The notes below the pieces were generated by a model that made no database searches, was not told where the DNA came from, and worked only from the letters and a program-made list of their open reading frames with translations. A program made the position numbers and the translations under genes. Of a DNA stretch of 64,000 bases, positions 51,606 through 59,279 are shown piece by piece (the stretch's first letter is position 1; the number at the start of each line of letters is the position of its first letter). Source of the stretch: JAOTZA01 sp965224065 (GTDB taxonomy: Bacteria; Acidobacteriota; Thermoanaerobaculia; Multivoradales; JAHEKO01); NCBI GenBank assembly GCA_965224065.1, contig CBDCYF010000005.1, forward strand, positions 2,294,001 to 2,358,000. The letters run 5' to 3'.

Positions 51606-52174
51606 ACCCAGACCACCAGCACATAGGCGATGTAGGTCAGATAGCTGACCAGAACCAGGCCGAGCAGCGCGCGCGTCCCCCTCGACCGGAGCTGCCGGGC
51701 CAGGAAGATCGAGCCGCCGAGCACCATGAGGATCTCGGCAAGCGCCACCCAAAGCCCCCCGTAGCGTGGATCCCAATACGAGACTGGGCTCTCGAACCGC
51801 CACTCGGAGAAAGGAAAGAGGTGCCGATGCGCGTCGTCGTTGTGCAACGGAAGATCCGCCAGACAGTGAACCCCCATCGAAAGAAACAGTACGGCGGCCC
51901 ACTGCTTCTTGAGCGCGTACGCCGCCGCCGCGCCGAGGGCGATCAAGGGCAGTGAATTGAAGAAATCAAAAAAAGCCTGCCACGACCTACGGTAGTAAGC
52001 CTCGCCCCAAATGACCGCCTCGGCGGTGCCGAGGAGCACTTTTTCCCGGAAGTAGAACCACACCATCGGAAGATCCGGCAGGACCGCGCCGATCGAGATC
52101 GGCACCACCCACCGCTCCCTCGGGGGGCGGCCCAGAACCAGGAGATTGAAGATGGCGTGGGCCGGAGTGTTCAT
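51602..52174 (-). CDS. Membrane protein resembling YdjM-type metal-dependent hydrolases
   Basis: A 190-residue protein with about four hydrophobic segments. NTPAHAIFNLLVLGRP at the start, SIGAVLPDLPMVWFY, and MGVHCLADLPLHNDDAHRHLFPFSE hold conserved-looking His and Asp residues, as in YdjM/membrane-bound metal-dependent hydrolases. Activity is unproven. ATG 52174 (MNTPAHAIF) is the logical start; the frame is open to 52228. It is translationally coupled to the MFS gene and divergent from the TRAP operon. Confidence 0.7.
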   Translation of the reverse strand: MNTPAHAIFNLLVLGRPPRERWVVPISIGAVLPDLPMVWFYFREKVLLGTAEAVIWGEAYYRRSWQAFFDFFNSLPLIALGAAAAYALKKQWAAVLFLSMGVHCLADLPLHNDDAHRHLFPFSEWRFESPVSYWDPRYGGLWVALAEILMVLGGSIFLARQLRSRGTRALLGLVLVSYLTYIAYVLVVWV

Positions 52175-52255
52175 GGAGTTCGGCCTGACAGCCCGTGAAC
52201 AAGAGCCGGCAGTATAATGCGCGCGCAAAACGGCCGCACCCGCGACGACGACCGC

Positions 52256-53386
52256 GTGAAACGTCGAGACTTTCTTAAGCAGACCGCCCTGGCAGCGGGT
52301 GCCACCGGCGCCGCAGCGATCGCCGGCTGCAGCCGCACCGATCCGGACTCAGCCGGCGCCCCCGCGCTCGCCACCAAGCGCTGGGAGTGGACCATGGTCA
52401 CCACCTGGCCCCCCACCCTGCCGATCATGATGGATGGCGCCCGTCTGATGGCCGAGCAGATCGAGACCATGTCGCAGGGCCGGCTCAAGATCCGGGTCTT
52501 TGGTGGCGGCGAGCTGGTGCCGCCCTTCGAGTCGTTCGACGCTGTGGTCGCCGGCACCGCCCAGATGAGCTCGGGGGTGAGCTACTACTGGGCGGGCAAG
52601 GCCCCGGCGGCGCAGTTCTTTGGCTCGATCCCGTTTGGCATGAATGCTCAGCAGATGTACGCCTGGCTCTTCTCCGGCGGCGGTCTGGAGCTGTGGACCG
52701 AGCTCTACGACGAACTGGGGGTGGTTCCGATCCCGGCCGGCAACACCGGCGCCCAGATGGGGGGCTGGTTCAACCGCGAGATCGAATCGGTGGCCGATTT
52801 CGAGGGGCTCAAGATGCGGATTCCCGGTCTCGGCGGCCGGGTCATCTCCGAGCTCGGCGCCTCCGCCGTGTTGCTGCCGGGCGGCGAGATCTACACCAGC
52901 CTCGAGCGCGGCGTGATCGACGCTACAGAGTGGATCGGTCCGTACCACGACCGTCTGATGGGGTTTCAGAACGTGGTCAAGAACTACTACTACCCCGGCT
53001 GGCACGAGCCGGGAACCGTGCTCGAGCTGGCAATCAACCGCGCCGCCTGGGACGAGCTGCCGGACGATCTCCAACAGATGGTCCGGTCGGCCGCCGAAGC
53101 CCAAAACCTCTGGATGCTCACCCAGTTCGAGTCTCGCAACCACGAAGCGCTTCAGAAGCTGGTGGCCGAAGACGGGGTCGCGCTACGTCAGTTTCCGGCC
53201 GAGGTCTTGGCGACGCTGCGCGAGACCACGCGCCGGGTCGTCGAAGAGCTGGCGGCGAGCGATCCGCTCGCGACCCGGATCTACGATTCGTTCCGGTCTT
53301 TTCAGGACAACGTCGGCTCCTGGGGCCGGCTCTCGGAACAGCCCTTCTACAACCTCGTCCAGGACGGCGGACGGGCTACGACCTGA
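52256..53386 (+). CDS. TRAP transporter substrate-binding protein (DctP family, Tat-exported)
   Basis: A ~376-residue periplasmic binding protein. The N-terminus KRRDFLKQTALAAGATGAAAIAGCS is a twin-arginine signal with a possible lipobox Cys. VTTWPPTLPIMMDGARLMAEQI, IRVFGGGELVPPFESFDAVV and MGGWFNREIESVADFEGLKM match the 2-oxoacid-type (TakP-like) TRAP binding proteins. The likely ligand is a 2-oxo acid, bound with a cation. GTG 52256 is chosen because it begins the Tat signal; an ATG at 52217 would add 13 residues. The permease genes follow at once. Confidence 0.9.
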   Translation: MKRRDFLKQTALAAGATGAAAIAGCSRTDPDSAGAPALATKRWEWTMVTTWPPTLPIMMDGARLMAEQIETMSQGRLKIRVFGGGELVPPFESFDAVVAGTAQMSSGVSYYWAGKAPAAQFFGSIPFGMNAQQMYAWLFSGGGLELWTELYDELGVVPIPAGNTGAQMGGWFNREIESVADFEGLKMRIPGLGGRVISELGASAVLLPGGEIYTSLERGVIDATEWIGPYHDRLMGFQNVVKNYYYPGWHEPGTVLELAINRAAWDELPDDLQQMVRSAAEAQNLWMLTQFESRNHEALQKLVAEDGVALRQFPAEVLATLRETTRRVVEELAASDPLATRIYDSFRSFQDNVGSWGRLSEQPFYNLVQDGGRATT

Positions 53387-53412
53387 GCGAGACCGCCACC
53401 GGTTCAAGAACG

Positions 53413-53949
53413 GTGAATTGGTTTCTGCGGCTTGCGGACCGCCTGAGCCGTTGGACCGGGAGTATCGCCGCCTGGCTGACGACACTGCTGGTGGTCGTCG
53501 TTTGCGCCGACGTGACCACCCGTTATTTGCTGGATTTCACTCTGGTCTCGGTACAGGAGAGCCAGTGGCACATCTTCGCGCTGATCTTCCTGCTGGGCGC
53601 CGCCTCGACTTTGGCCGCCGACCGCCACGTGCGGGTCGACGTCGTCTTCTCGCGTTGCACACTCCGCACGCAGGCCTGGGTGGACCTCCTCGGCACGACC
53701 CTTCTTCTGGTTCCGTTCTGCGTCATCGGAATCTATTTGAGCTGGGGCTACACCGCCGCCTCGTTCGCGGTAGGTGAAGGCTCGCCACAGCCGGGCGGCT
53801 TGCCGGGCCGCTATCTGCTCAAGGCAATGATGCCGCTGGCCTTTGCGCTCCTACTCCTCCAGGGTCTCGCCGGCGCGCTGCGGACACTAACGGTGATCCG
53901 GAGCGGAGAAGCGAGACGGCACCCCCGGGAACCGGAGCCGGGACTTTAG
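53413..53949 (+). CDS. TRAP transporter small permease subunit (DctQ family)
   Basis: A 178-residue inner-membrane protein with four hydrophobic segments (WLTTLLVVVVCADVTTRYLL, WHIFALIFLLGAASTLA, LLGTTLLLVPFCVIGIYLSW, LKAMMPLAFALLLLQGLAGA). The family signature DVTTRYLLDFTLVSVQESQW and RHVRVDVVF are present. It forms the membrane complex with the DctM-like subunit. The start is GTG 53413, 26 bases after the binding-protein stop. The C-terminus is a charged tail. Confidence 0.88.
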   Translation: MNWFLRLADRLSRWTGSIAAWLTTLLVVVVCADVTTRYLLDFTLVSVQESQWHIFALIFLLGAASTLAADRHVRVDVVFSRCTLRTQAWVDLLGTTLLLVPFCVIGIYLSWGYTAASFAVGEGSPQPGGLPGRYLLKAMMPLAFALLLLQGLAGALRTLTVIRSGEARRHPREPEPGL

Positions 53950-53962
53950 CCAGAACTGCTCG

Positions 53963-55276
53963 ATGGGCGGACTGCTTCTCTTTCTTCTCGTCTTTGTGCT
54001 TTTGCTGGCGGGCTTTCCCGTCGCCTTCAGTCTCGGCGGGATCTCGCTCACCGCGCTCTGGCTCTTTGCGCCCCAATACCTCGGCTTTTTTCCTTCGCGG
54101 GTTTTTGGCGTGATGTCCAACCAACTCCTGATGGCGGTGCCGCTCTTTGTCTACATGGGGGTGATGCTGGAGCGCTCCGGACTCGCCGAAGAGCTGCTCG
54201 AGACCATGGCGCTCTTGTTTGGCCGGTTGCGCGGGGGGTTGGCGGTCTCGGTCATCGTGGTGGGCGCGCTTCTTGCGGCGTCTACCGGGATCGTCGGCGC
54301 CACCGTGGTGACGATGGGGATGCTGTCGCTGCCCACCATGCTCAAGCGCGGTTACCGGCCGGCGGTCGCCGCCGGCACGATCTCGGCGTCCGGGACCCTC
54401 GGGCAGATCATCCCGCCCTCGATCGTTCTGGTGTTGCTGGGCGACCAACTGCAGGTCTCGATCGGCGACGTGTTTGTCGCCGCCATCGTTCCCGGTCTCG
54501 TTCTGGTGAGCCTCTATCTCGCCTATGTGCTGGCTCTGGGTGTCTGGAAACCGTCTTCGGTGCCGGCCATGCCGAATCGGGAGCTCGAGGGATTTTCCGG
54601 TTGGGACGCCGTGCGGCGGACAGCCTCCTCGCTTCTGCCGCCCCTCTTTTTGATCGTCGCCGTGCTGGGCTCGATCTTTGCCGGCGTCGCCTCGCCCACC
54701 GAGGCGGCGGCGGTCGGCGCCCTCGGCGCGACGGTTCTGACGGCCCTGCGCCGCAAGCTGAATCTCAAAACCGCGCGCGGTGTGATGCGCGAGACCGCCT
54801 ATCTGACGTCGATGGTCTTTATGATTCTGGTCGGCGCGACTGCCTTTGGGCTGGCCTTTCGCGGGCTGGGTGGCGACCGCTATCTTCAGGACCTGGTGAC
54901 CGGCGCGGGGCTCTCGCCCACGGCCTTTTTGCTGGTCTTCCTTCTGGTGGTCTTTGTCGCCGGCTTTTTTATCGATTTCATCGAGATCACTTTCATCCTG
55001 GTCCCGGTCGCCTACCCACTCTTCCTGCTTTATGATCTGGACCTCCTGTGGGTGGCGGTCCTGATCGCGATCAACCTGCAGACGTCGTTCTTGACGCCGC
55101 CTTTCGGCTTCTCACTGTTCTATCTCAAGGGCGTGGCGCCACCCGAGGTCAAGACCACCGACGTCTACCGCGGGATTGTGCCCTTTGTGGCCATCCAGCT
55201 CGCCGGTCTGGCGCTGGTGTTTTTTCTCCCGGCGATCGCCACCTGGCTGCCCCGCCTACTGGCCGCGGCGCGGTGA
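53963..55276 (+). CDS. TRAP transporter large permease subunit (DctM family)
   Basis: A 437-residue inner-membrane protein with about 12-13 hydrophobic segments. Motifs are SLGGISLTALWLFAP, LLMAVPLFVYMGVMLERSG, STGIVGATVVTMGMLSLPTML, GTISASGTLGQIIPPSIVLVL and FFIDFIEITFILVPVAYP. This subunit carries the sodium-driven transport of the ligand delivered by the binding protein. It completes the three-gene TRAP operon. The 150-bp repeat copy B lies beyond its stop. Confidence 0.95.
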   Translation: MGGLLLFLLVFVLLLAGFPVAFSLGGISLTALWLFAPQYLGFFPSRVFGVMSNQLLMAVPLFVYMGVMLERSGLAEELLETMALLFGRLRGGLAVSVIVVGALLAASTGIVGATVVTMGMLSLPTMLKRGYRPAVAAGTISASGTLGQIIPPSIVLVLLGDQLQVSIGDVFVAAIVPGLVLVSLYLAYVLALGVWKPSSVPAMPNRELEGFSGWDAVRRTASSLLPPLFLIVAVLGSIFAGVASPTEAAAVGALGATVLTALRRKLNLKTARGVMRETAYLTSMVFMILVGATAFGLAFRGLGGDRYLQDLVTGAGLSPTAFLLVFLLVVFVAGFFIDFIEITFILVPVAYPLFLLYDLDLLWVAVLIAINLQTSFLTPPFGFSLFYLKGVAPPEVKTTDVYRGIVPFVAIQLAGLALVFFLPAIATWLPRLLAAAR

Positions 55277-55380
55277 GCTCTCAGGCGTCTCGAGGTCGCC
55301 CTTCGCTCCAGCTCAAGCAGCGTCCGCTCCGGGCGACCCGCTCGACGCTTCTGTCGCGCACGTGTTCGCCGCTGGCAAGG

Positions 55381-55530
55381 CCGGCCTGGTGGCTCCACCA
55401 GGGGCGTCTGACCGAGCGCTCGCGGGGTCCTGCGCAGGGTAGCTGCGTTCCGGCACGAGGGAAGCCGAGGCGCGAGCCTCTCGATCACGAGTCCGGGTCA
55501 CGCGCCGTCCCCTGGGAGACGCCAGGCCGG
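55381..55530 (+). repeat. 150-bp element with inverted ends, copy B
   Basis: Homologous to the reverse complement of 4829-4979, with conserved blocks GGGGCGTCTGACCGAGCGC and CGAGGGAAGCCGAGGCGCG. The ends are CCGGCCTGG, continuing to CAGGGG, and the matching CCCCTGG...CCAGGCCGG (55509-55530). Copy A has different end bases that also pair, so both ends changed together. It occupies the ~265-base gap between the TRAP large subunit and the next gene; nothing else is seen there. Confidence 0.75.
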
Positions 55531-55541
55531 TCTCGTCAGCT

Positions 55542-55994
55542 TTAAGTCGCTGGCACCCAGCGCTCCGCGAACCAGCCCAGCGCCAACCCACCGAGACAGT
55601 AGATGATCAGGGCATCGACCGCCCACCAAGCCCAGATCGTACCGGGCAGGTCAAACACCCCGGAAAGGCCCAGGTACAGGGCCGCGGCTAAAAGCCACAG
55701 CATCAGACCGTACTTGGCGCCCTTCTTCCACCCGGGGCCTTCGAGGCACCTCCGCACCCAGCCGTAGATGCACGCGATCACCAGGGCTCCGATCAACCCA
55801 TTGAGGATCCAAAGCGGCATCAACGCAGCCATGTCGGGTGGGTCGGAGCGAAGCTCCGGACGCCAGAACTCGCTGGTCTCCTTGTAGGGCTCCATGAGCA
55901 CCCCGTTATGGATCACCATTCCGGTGACCATGCCGACGATCCAGGTCGCGATAAAGAACACCAGCGCCCCGCCGATTATGAGTTTCCAGTTCAT
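55542..55994 (-). CDS. Small membrane protein, unknown function
   Basis: A 150-residue protein with four hydrophobic segments (LIIGGALVFFIATWIVGMVT, LWILNGLIGALVIACIYGWV, YGLMLWLLAAALYLGLSGV, WWAVDALIIYCLGGLALGWF). A short, conserved-looking loop (EFWRPELRSDPPDMAAL) lies between the first two. No family is assigned. ATG 55994 follows AAGGAGG, six bases away, which fixes the start although the frame runs on to 56543. The ECF sigma factor gene is divergent 110 bases away. Confidence 0.75.
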   Translation of the reverse strand: MNWKLIIGGALVFFIATWIVGMVTGMVIHNGVLMEPYKETSEFWRPELRSDPPDMAALMPLWILNGLIGALVIACIYGWVRRCLEGPGWKKGAKYGLMLWLLAAALYLGLSGVFDLPGTIWAWWAVDALIIYCLGGLALGWFAERWVPAT

Positions 55995-56103
55995 CCTGGC
56001 CTCCTTCCGTCCGGTTTGCGGATGAGTCAGTATCTCACGCGCGATGTGGAAACGAATAAACCCACCTCCGGGCGCGTATTCGGAGTGTGAATAGAGTGAG
56101 GCC

Positions 56104-56703
56104 ATGACCACCGGGGTCCAGTCGCTCGGGATCGACATTGACGACAGCGCTCTGGTGCGGCAGGCACAACGCGGCGACGGCACGGCGCGTGACGAGTTGG
56201 CGCGGCGACACCGCCAGGCGGCTTTTCTGCTGGCGCTCCAGCTCACCGGCTCCCGTGACGATGCACTGGACATCTCCCAAGACGCGATGCTGCGCTTTTT
56301 TGGCAAGTTGAGCCGTTTTGATCCCGGCCGGCCCGTCCGACCCTGGCTGTTTGCCATCGTTCGCAACCGCACGCGAGATTTCTGGCGCCGGGCCAAGGTT
56401 CGGCGTGCCCGGTCCTTGTCGGCCGAGGACGGTGGCACCGCCGTCGACCTGATCGACCCGAAGGCCGATCCCCATCGCGATCTCGAAACCACCGAGCGGG
56501 CGCGCCGAATCTGGCGCGCCCTGGCCCGCTTGACCGAGCCCAAACGGGAGATCCTCGTGCTGCGCGACTATCACGATCTTTCCTACTCGGAGCTGGCCGA
56601 GGTGCTGGGGATCCCGGCGGGCACCGTGATGTCGCGGCTCCACGCGGCGCGCAAGGCCCTCCGCGCCGCCTACCTCGAGCAGCAAGGAGGCCAACGTGTC
56701 TGA
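56104..56703 (+). CDS. ECF-type RNA polymerase sigma factor
   Basis: A 199-residue sigma-70 family factor. Region 2 is ARRHRQAAFLLALQLTGSRDDALDISQDAMLRFF with FDPGRPVRPWLFAIVRNRTRDFWRR. Region 4 is LARLTEPKREILVLRDYHDLSYSELAEVLGIPAGTVMSRLHAARKAL. It should direct RNA polymerase to stress or envelope promoters when its anti-sigma factor lets go. The anti-sigma gene overlaps its end by 8 bases. ATG 56104 is used. Confidence 0.95.
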   Translation: MTTGVQSLGIDIDDSALVRQAQRGDGTARDELARRHRQAAFLLALQLTGSRDDALDISQDAMLRFFGKLSRFDPGRPVRPWLFAIVRNRTRDFWRRAKVRRARSLSAEDGGTAVDLIDPKADPHRDLETTERARRIWRALARLTEPKREILVLRDYHDLSYSELAEVLGIPAGTVMSRLHAARKALRAAYLEQQGGQRV

Positions 56704-57139
56704 TCGCTGCAACCGCCCCTTCGACGAGAGCCTGCTCTCGGGCTATGTCGATCGAGCCCTCACACAGGGCGACTCGCAGCGCGTACGAGTCCACCTGGAA
56801 GACTGCGCGTCGTGCCGCGCCCTGGTGGCGGACATAGAAAACTTGAGGGAGGTCACCATGACGACACAATTCACCGTGCCCCAAGATGATCAGTGGGACG
56901 AGCGACCACGCGGCGTGGCGAGCCGCTCGGCCTTCGCCCTGGGCTGGCTGGTTCTGGCAGTCTGGCTCGTCGGCGTCATCGGGTTTGCCGTCGGCCAAGC
57001 CTGGACCGGATCCGAAACTCTGGTCGAAAAGCTCCTGGTCTTCGGAGGGGTCTCCGGAGTCGCATTGCTTTTCCTGTCCGTTTTGATCGACCGGCTACGA
57101 CGCAGAAAGACAGACCGATATCGGGGGGTAAAGAAATGA
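56696..57139 (+). CDS. Membrane anti-sigma factor with zinc-finger (zf-HC2) domain
   Basis: A 147-residue protein starting at GTG 56696 within the sigma-factor gene. The N-terminus (LLSGYVDRALTQGDSQRVRVHLEDCASCRAL) has the HxxxCxxC zinc motif of anti-sigma domains. Two hydrophobic helices (FALGWLVLAVWLVGVIGFAV and LLVFGGVSGVALLFLSVLI) anchor it in the inner membrane. It should hold the adjacent sigma factor inactive until a signal arrives. The YbjQ-like gene overlaps its stop (ATGA). Confidence 0.88.
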   Translation: MSDRCNRPFDESLLSGYVDRALTQGDSQRVRVHLEDCASCRALVADIENLREVTMTTQFTVPQDDQWDERPRGVASRSAFALGWLVLAVWLVGVIGFAVGQAWTGSETLVEKLLVFGGVSGVALLFLSVLIDRLRRRKTDRYRGVKK

Positions 57140-57462
57140 TCGTATCGACAACCGCAACGGTCGAAGGCAAACGCGTCGCTCGCACTCTCGGTCTGGTTCG
57201 GGGCAACACCATTCGCGCCCGGCACGTCGGACGCGACGTAGTGGCGGTGTTCCGAAACGTCGTCGGAGGCGAGATTGGCGAGTACACCAAGCTGTTCGCC
57301 GAAGCACGCGAGCAAGCGCTCGACCGGATGGTCGAGGAGGCGGCTCAGCTCGGCGCCAACGCGGTGGTCGAGGTCCGGTTCTCGACCTCGATGGTCATGA
57401 ACGCGGCCGCTGAGCTTCTCGCCTATGGCACCGCCGTGGTGCTCGAAGATTCGAGCCCCTGA
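57136..57462 (+). CDS. YbjQ family (UPF0145) protein
   Basis: A 108-residue cytoplasmic protein. RTLGLVRGNTIRARHVGRDVVA and LFAEAREQALDRMVEEAAQLGANAVVEVRF are the family signature; members form pentamers and are annotated as heavy-metal-binding, without a known reaction. It overlaps the anti-sigma factor stop, so it is translated with the sigma/anti-sigma pair. It might be part of what the regulon senses. ATG 57136 is chosen from the overlap. Confidence 0.9.
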   Translation: MIVSTTATVEGKRVARTLGLVRGNTIRARHVGRDVVAVFRNVVGGEIGEYTKLFAEAREQALDRMVEEAAQLGANAVVEVRFSTSMVMNAAAELLAYGTAVVLEDSSP

Positions 57463-57465
57463 GGG

Positions 57466-58362
57466 CTACTCTCCGTGACGCTCGGAGAACCCGGGGATCT
57501 GTTCGCAGTCGGTGGCCTCGCCGTTGACGGTGCAATCGCAAGCATCGTCTTCACACCGCACTTGGACACGGCACTCGTCGGCGTCGCCGCAGTCGAATTC
57601 GCCGAGATCGATCCCTGAGTCCACGTCGACGTCGCAGTCGTCCTCATCCGAGCACTTGACCCGGATGCGGTGCGACCGGTGACCGTCTTTGAGGTGGGCC
57701 ACTCTGTACGCCCTTCCTTCGGGCGAGTGACTCCACGCCAGGTGCGCTCCTTCCCGCTCCTCGATGGTCGCGCTCAGAGTTTCGAGCTTCCCCGCTCGCC
57801 AGACCTCGAGCACAGCGGTCGCGCCGTCGTCGTAGCCGCGGACAGCATGTGCCAGCTCCGACGGCGAAGCCACGGGCTCGCCATCGACCGCGGAAATGAC
57901 GTCGCCGACCTGGATCCCGGCGCGCGCCGCCGGGCTGTCATCGACGACCTTGGAGACCAGGACGCCGGATTCGCGCGGAGCCCCAAAATGCTCCCGCAGC
58001 TCGGTCGTCATCTCCGCCAGCCGGACTCCCAGAAAGCCACCCTTGCCACCCAGCGGATGGCCATGCTTGCCAAGCCTTACGACGTGGACCTTGGCATCGC
58101 CGTCCACCCAAACGGGATCGTCCCCCTCGAGCTCCCGCATCTCACCGTCTTCGCCGACAACGATCTTGCGCACCACATAGGCGCCTTTTTCGCAGTCGTC
58201 GCAATCGCCGGTGACGATCTTCTGGATCTGAATCTCTCGGACCTTTTCTCGGGTTTCTTCGCCTGCATCGTCCTGTGCCGTTTCCTGTGTCGTGGCACGA
58301 CCGGTAGAAGCTGTCACCAGGGCGATGGCGGCCAGCGCCGTCAGGAGATTTCTCAAGGTCAT
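57466..58362 (-). CDS. Secreted PDZ-domain protein
   Basis: A 298-residue exported protein: signal peptide LLTALAAIALVTASTG, an N-terminal region with a GDCDDCEKG cysteine motif, then a PDZ domain (about residues 115-210: GFLGVRLAEMTTELREHFGAP, GVLVSKVVDDSPAARAGIQVGDVISAVDG). No protease domain is present, so it is not a complete DegP. The C-terminal tail is Cys- and Asp-rich (CSDEDDCDVDVDSG, CEDDACDCTV). It probably binds peptides or proteins in the periplasm. ATG 58362 follows AAGGAGG. It faces the sigma/anti-sigma/YbjQ operon tail to tail. Confidence 0.82.
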   Translation of the reverse strand: MTLRNLLTALAAIALVTASTGRATTQETAQDDAGEETREKVREIQIQKIVTGDCDDCEKGAYVVRKIVVGEDGEMRELEGDDPVWVDGDAKVHVVRLGKHGHPLGGKGGFLGVRLAEMTTELREHFGAPRESGVLVSKVVDDSPAARAGIQVGDVISAVDGEPVASPSELAHAVRGYDDGATAVLEVWRAGKLETLSATIEEREGAHLAWSHSPEGRAYRVAHLKDGHRSHRIRVKCSDEDDCDVDVDSGIDLGEFDCGDADECRVQVRCEDDACDCTVNGEATDCEQIPGFSERHGE

Positions 58363-58476
58363 CGTCAATCCTCCTTCTCTCGCTCTCGTTTTCGGGTTCA
58401 GGTTCATGTACGGCGCGACTCGAGTCTCGCCGCTTACCCAAAAGAACGCCGAAAGCCGGCAAAGGTTCCCTTCCAC

Positions 58477-58491
58477 TCAGGGGCTTGCTTC
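58477..58491. repeat. Short dispersed word, copy 3
   Basis: TCAGGGGCTTGCTTC. It supplies the last codons and TGA stop of the DUF434 gene. Confidence 0.4.
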
Positions 58492-59202
58492 TAGATCCAC
58501 GATCCAGGCATCGGTAATCGAAGTCTCGACCAAGGCCCGGGTCAGGTTTACCCAACGGCCACAGCGATCCAGAATCGCGCTGTCGGCGGTGGCGACCACG
58601 TGGGGCGACCGGGCGAGGAGGCGATCGGTACGTTCGGTGAGCTCGACCTGCCAGGGTGGCCGCTTGCCGTCGACGGTCTCTTCGATCAGAGCCTTGAGCC
58701 GAGCGCTGTTGGATACCGGACGGTCCAGATACCAATGGACCGCACGAACCTCGTGCCGGTAAAAATAATCCGCCAACAGCTCGAGGGCCGGCCGGGTGGT
58801 TTGGACCCGGCGGTAGTGGGCGCTCATCGCGGCCAGATCGCGCAACACACCATCCCGGCCGAGCAGTAAAACTCCGCCGGAGAGCGCGGCCTCGAGGGTC
58901 AGCAGGATGTTGTAGCCGTCGACCGCCAGCTCGGAGCCGGCCAGGGCACCTGGCTCGACCCGTTTCCGGTTCCTTCGCCGGCATTCCGTGCGACCGGCGG
59001 CACAGCGCTGCAACGCCTTGCGCTGGCGGTCTCTCAGGGCATGGCGATCACCGACCAGGCGTAGAGAGGCCTTGGGCGGGTAACCGCGGTCCAGCAGCCA
59101 ACTGAGATGGTCCACTCCGGCACGAAGCACCGGCAACTGACCGGCGGCGAAACAGGCGTCGTCTTTGGGGTGAGGACCGCGCTTGGCTCGGCGATCGGGC
59201 AC
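58477..59202 (-). CDS. DUF434/DUF5616 domain protein (predicted nuclease-like)
   Basis: A 241-residue protein. DUF434: RGPHPKDDACFAAGQLPVLRAGVDHLSWLLDRGYPPKASLRLVGDRHAL. The second domain (LAVDGYNILLTLEAALSGGVLLLGRDG, VHWYLDRPVSNS, VVATADSAILDRCGRW) has the pattern of a PIN/NYN-like fold with spaced Asp residues. The family is often predicted to be a nuclease or RNA-processing protein, but this is not shown. The start is GTG at 59202 with no strong ribosome-binding site. Its last residues EASP are encoded by the short repeated word. Confidence 0.85.
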   Translation of the reverse strand: MPDRRAKRGPHPKDDACFAAGQLPVLRAGVDHLSWLLDRGYPPKASLRLVGDRHALRDRQRKALQRCAAGRTECRRRNRKRVEPGALAGSELAVDGYNILLTLEAALSGGVLLLGRDGVLRDLAAMSAHYRRVQTTRPALELLADYFYRHEVRAVHWYLDRPVSNSARLKALIEETVDGKRPPWQVELTERTDRLLARSPHVVATADSAILDRCGRWVNLTRALVETSITDAWIVDLEASP

Positions 59203-59242
59203 CTGGAGATCTTCGCACGCCGTTCCCGGGAGAACGGCGCTC

Positions 59243-59270
59243 GGCGATCAGCGATCGGCGATCGGCGATC
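59243..59270. repeat. Tandem 7-base repeat (GGCGATC, four units)
   Basis: Four consecutive units, the second changed to AGCGATC, in the 77-base gap between the start of the DUF434 gene and the stop of the TPR gene. It is non-coding, not a multiple of three, and so could change length freely. Confidence 0.6.
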
Positions 59271-59279
59271 GGCGGCCGA

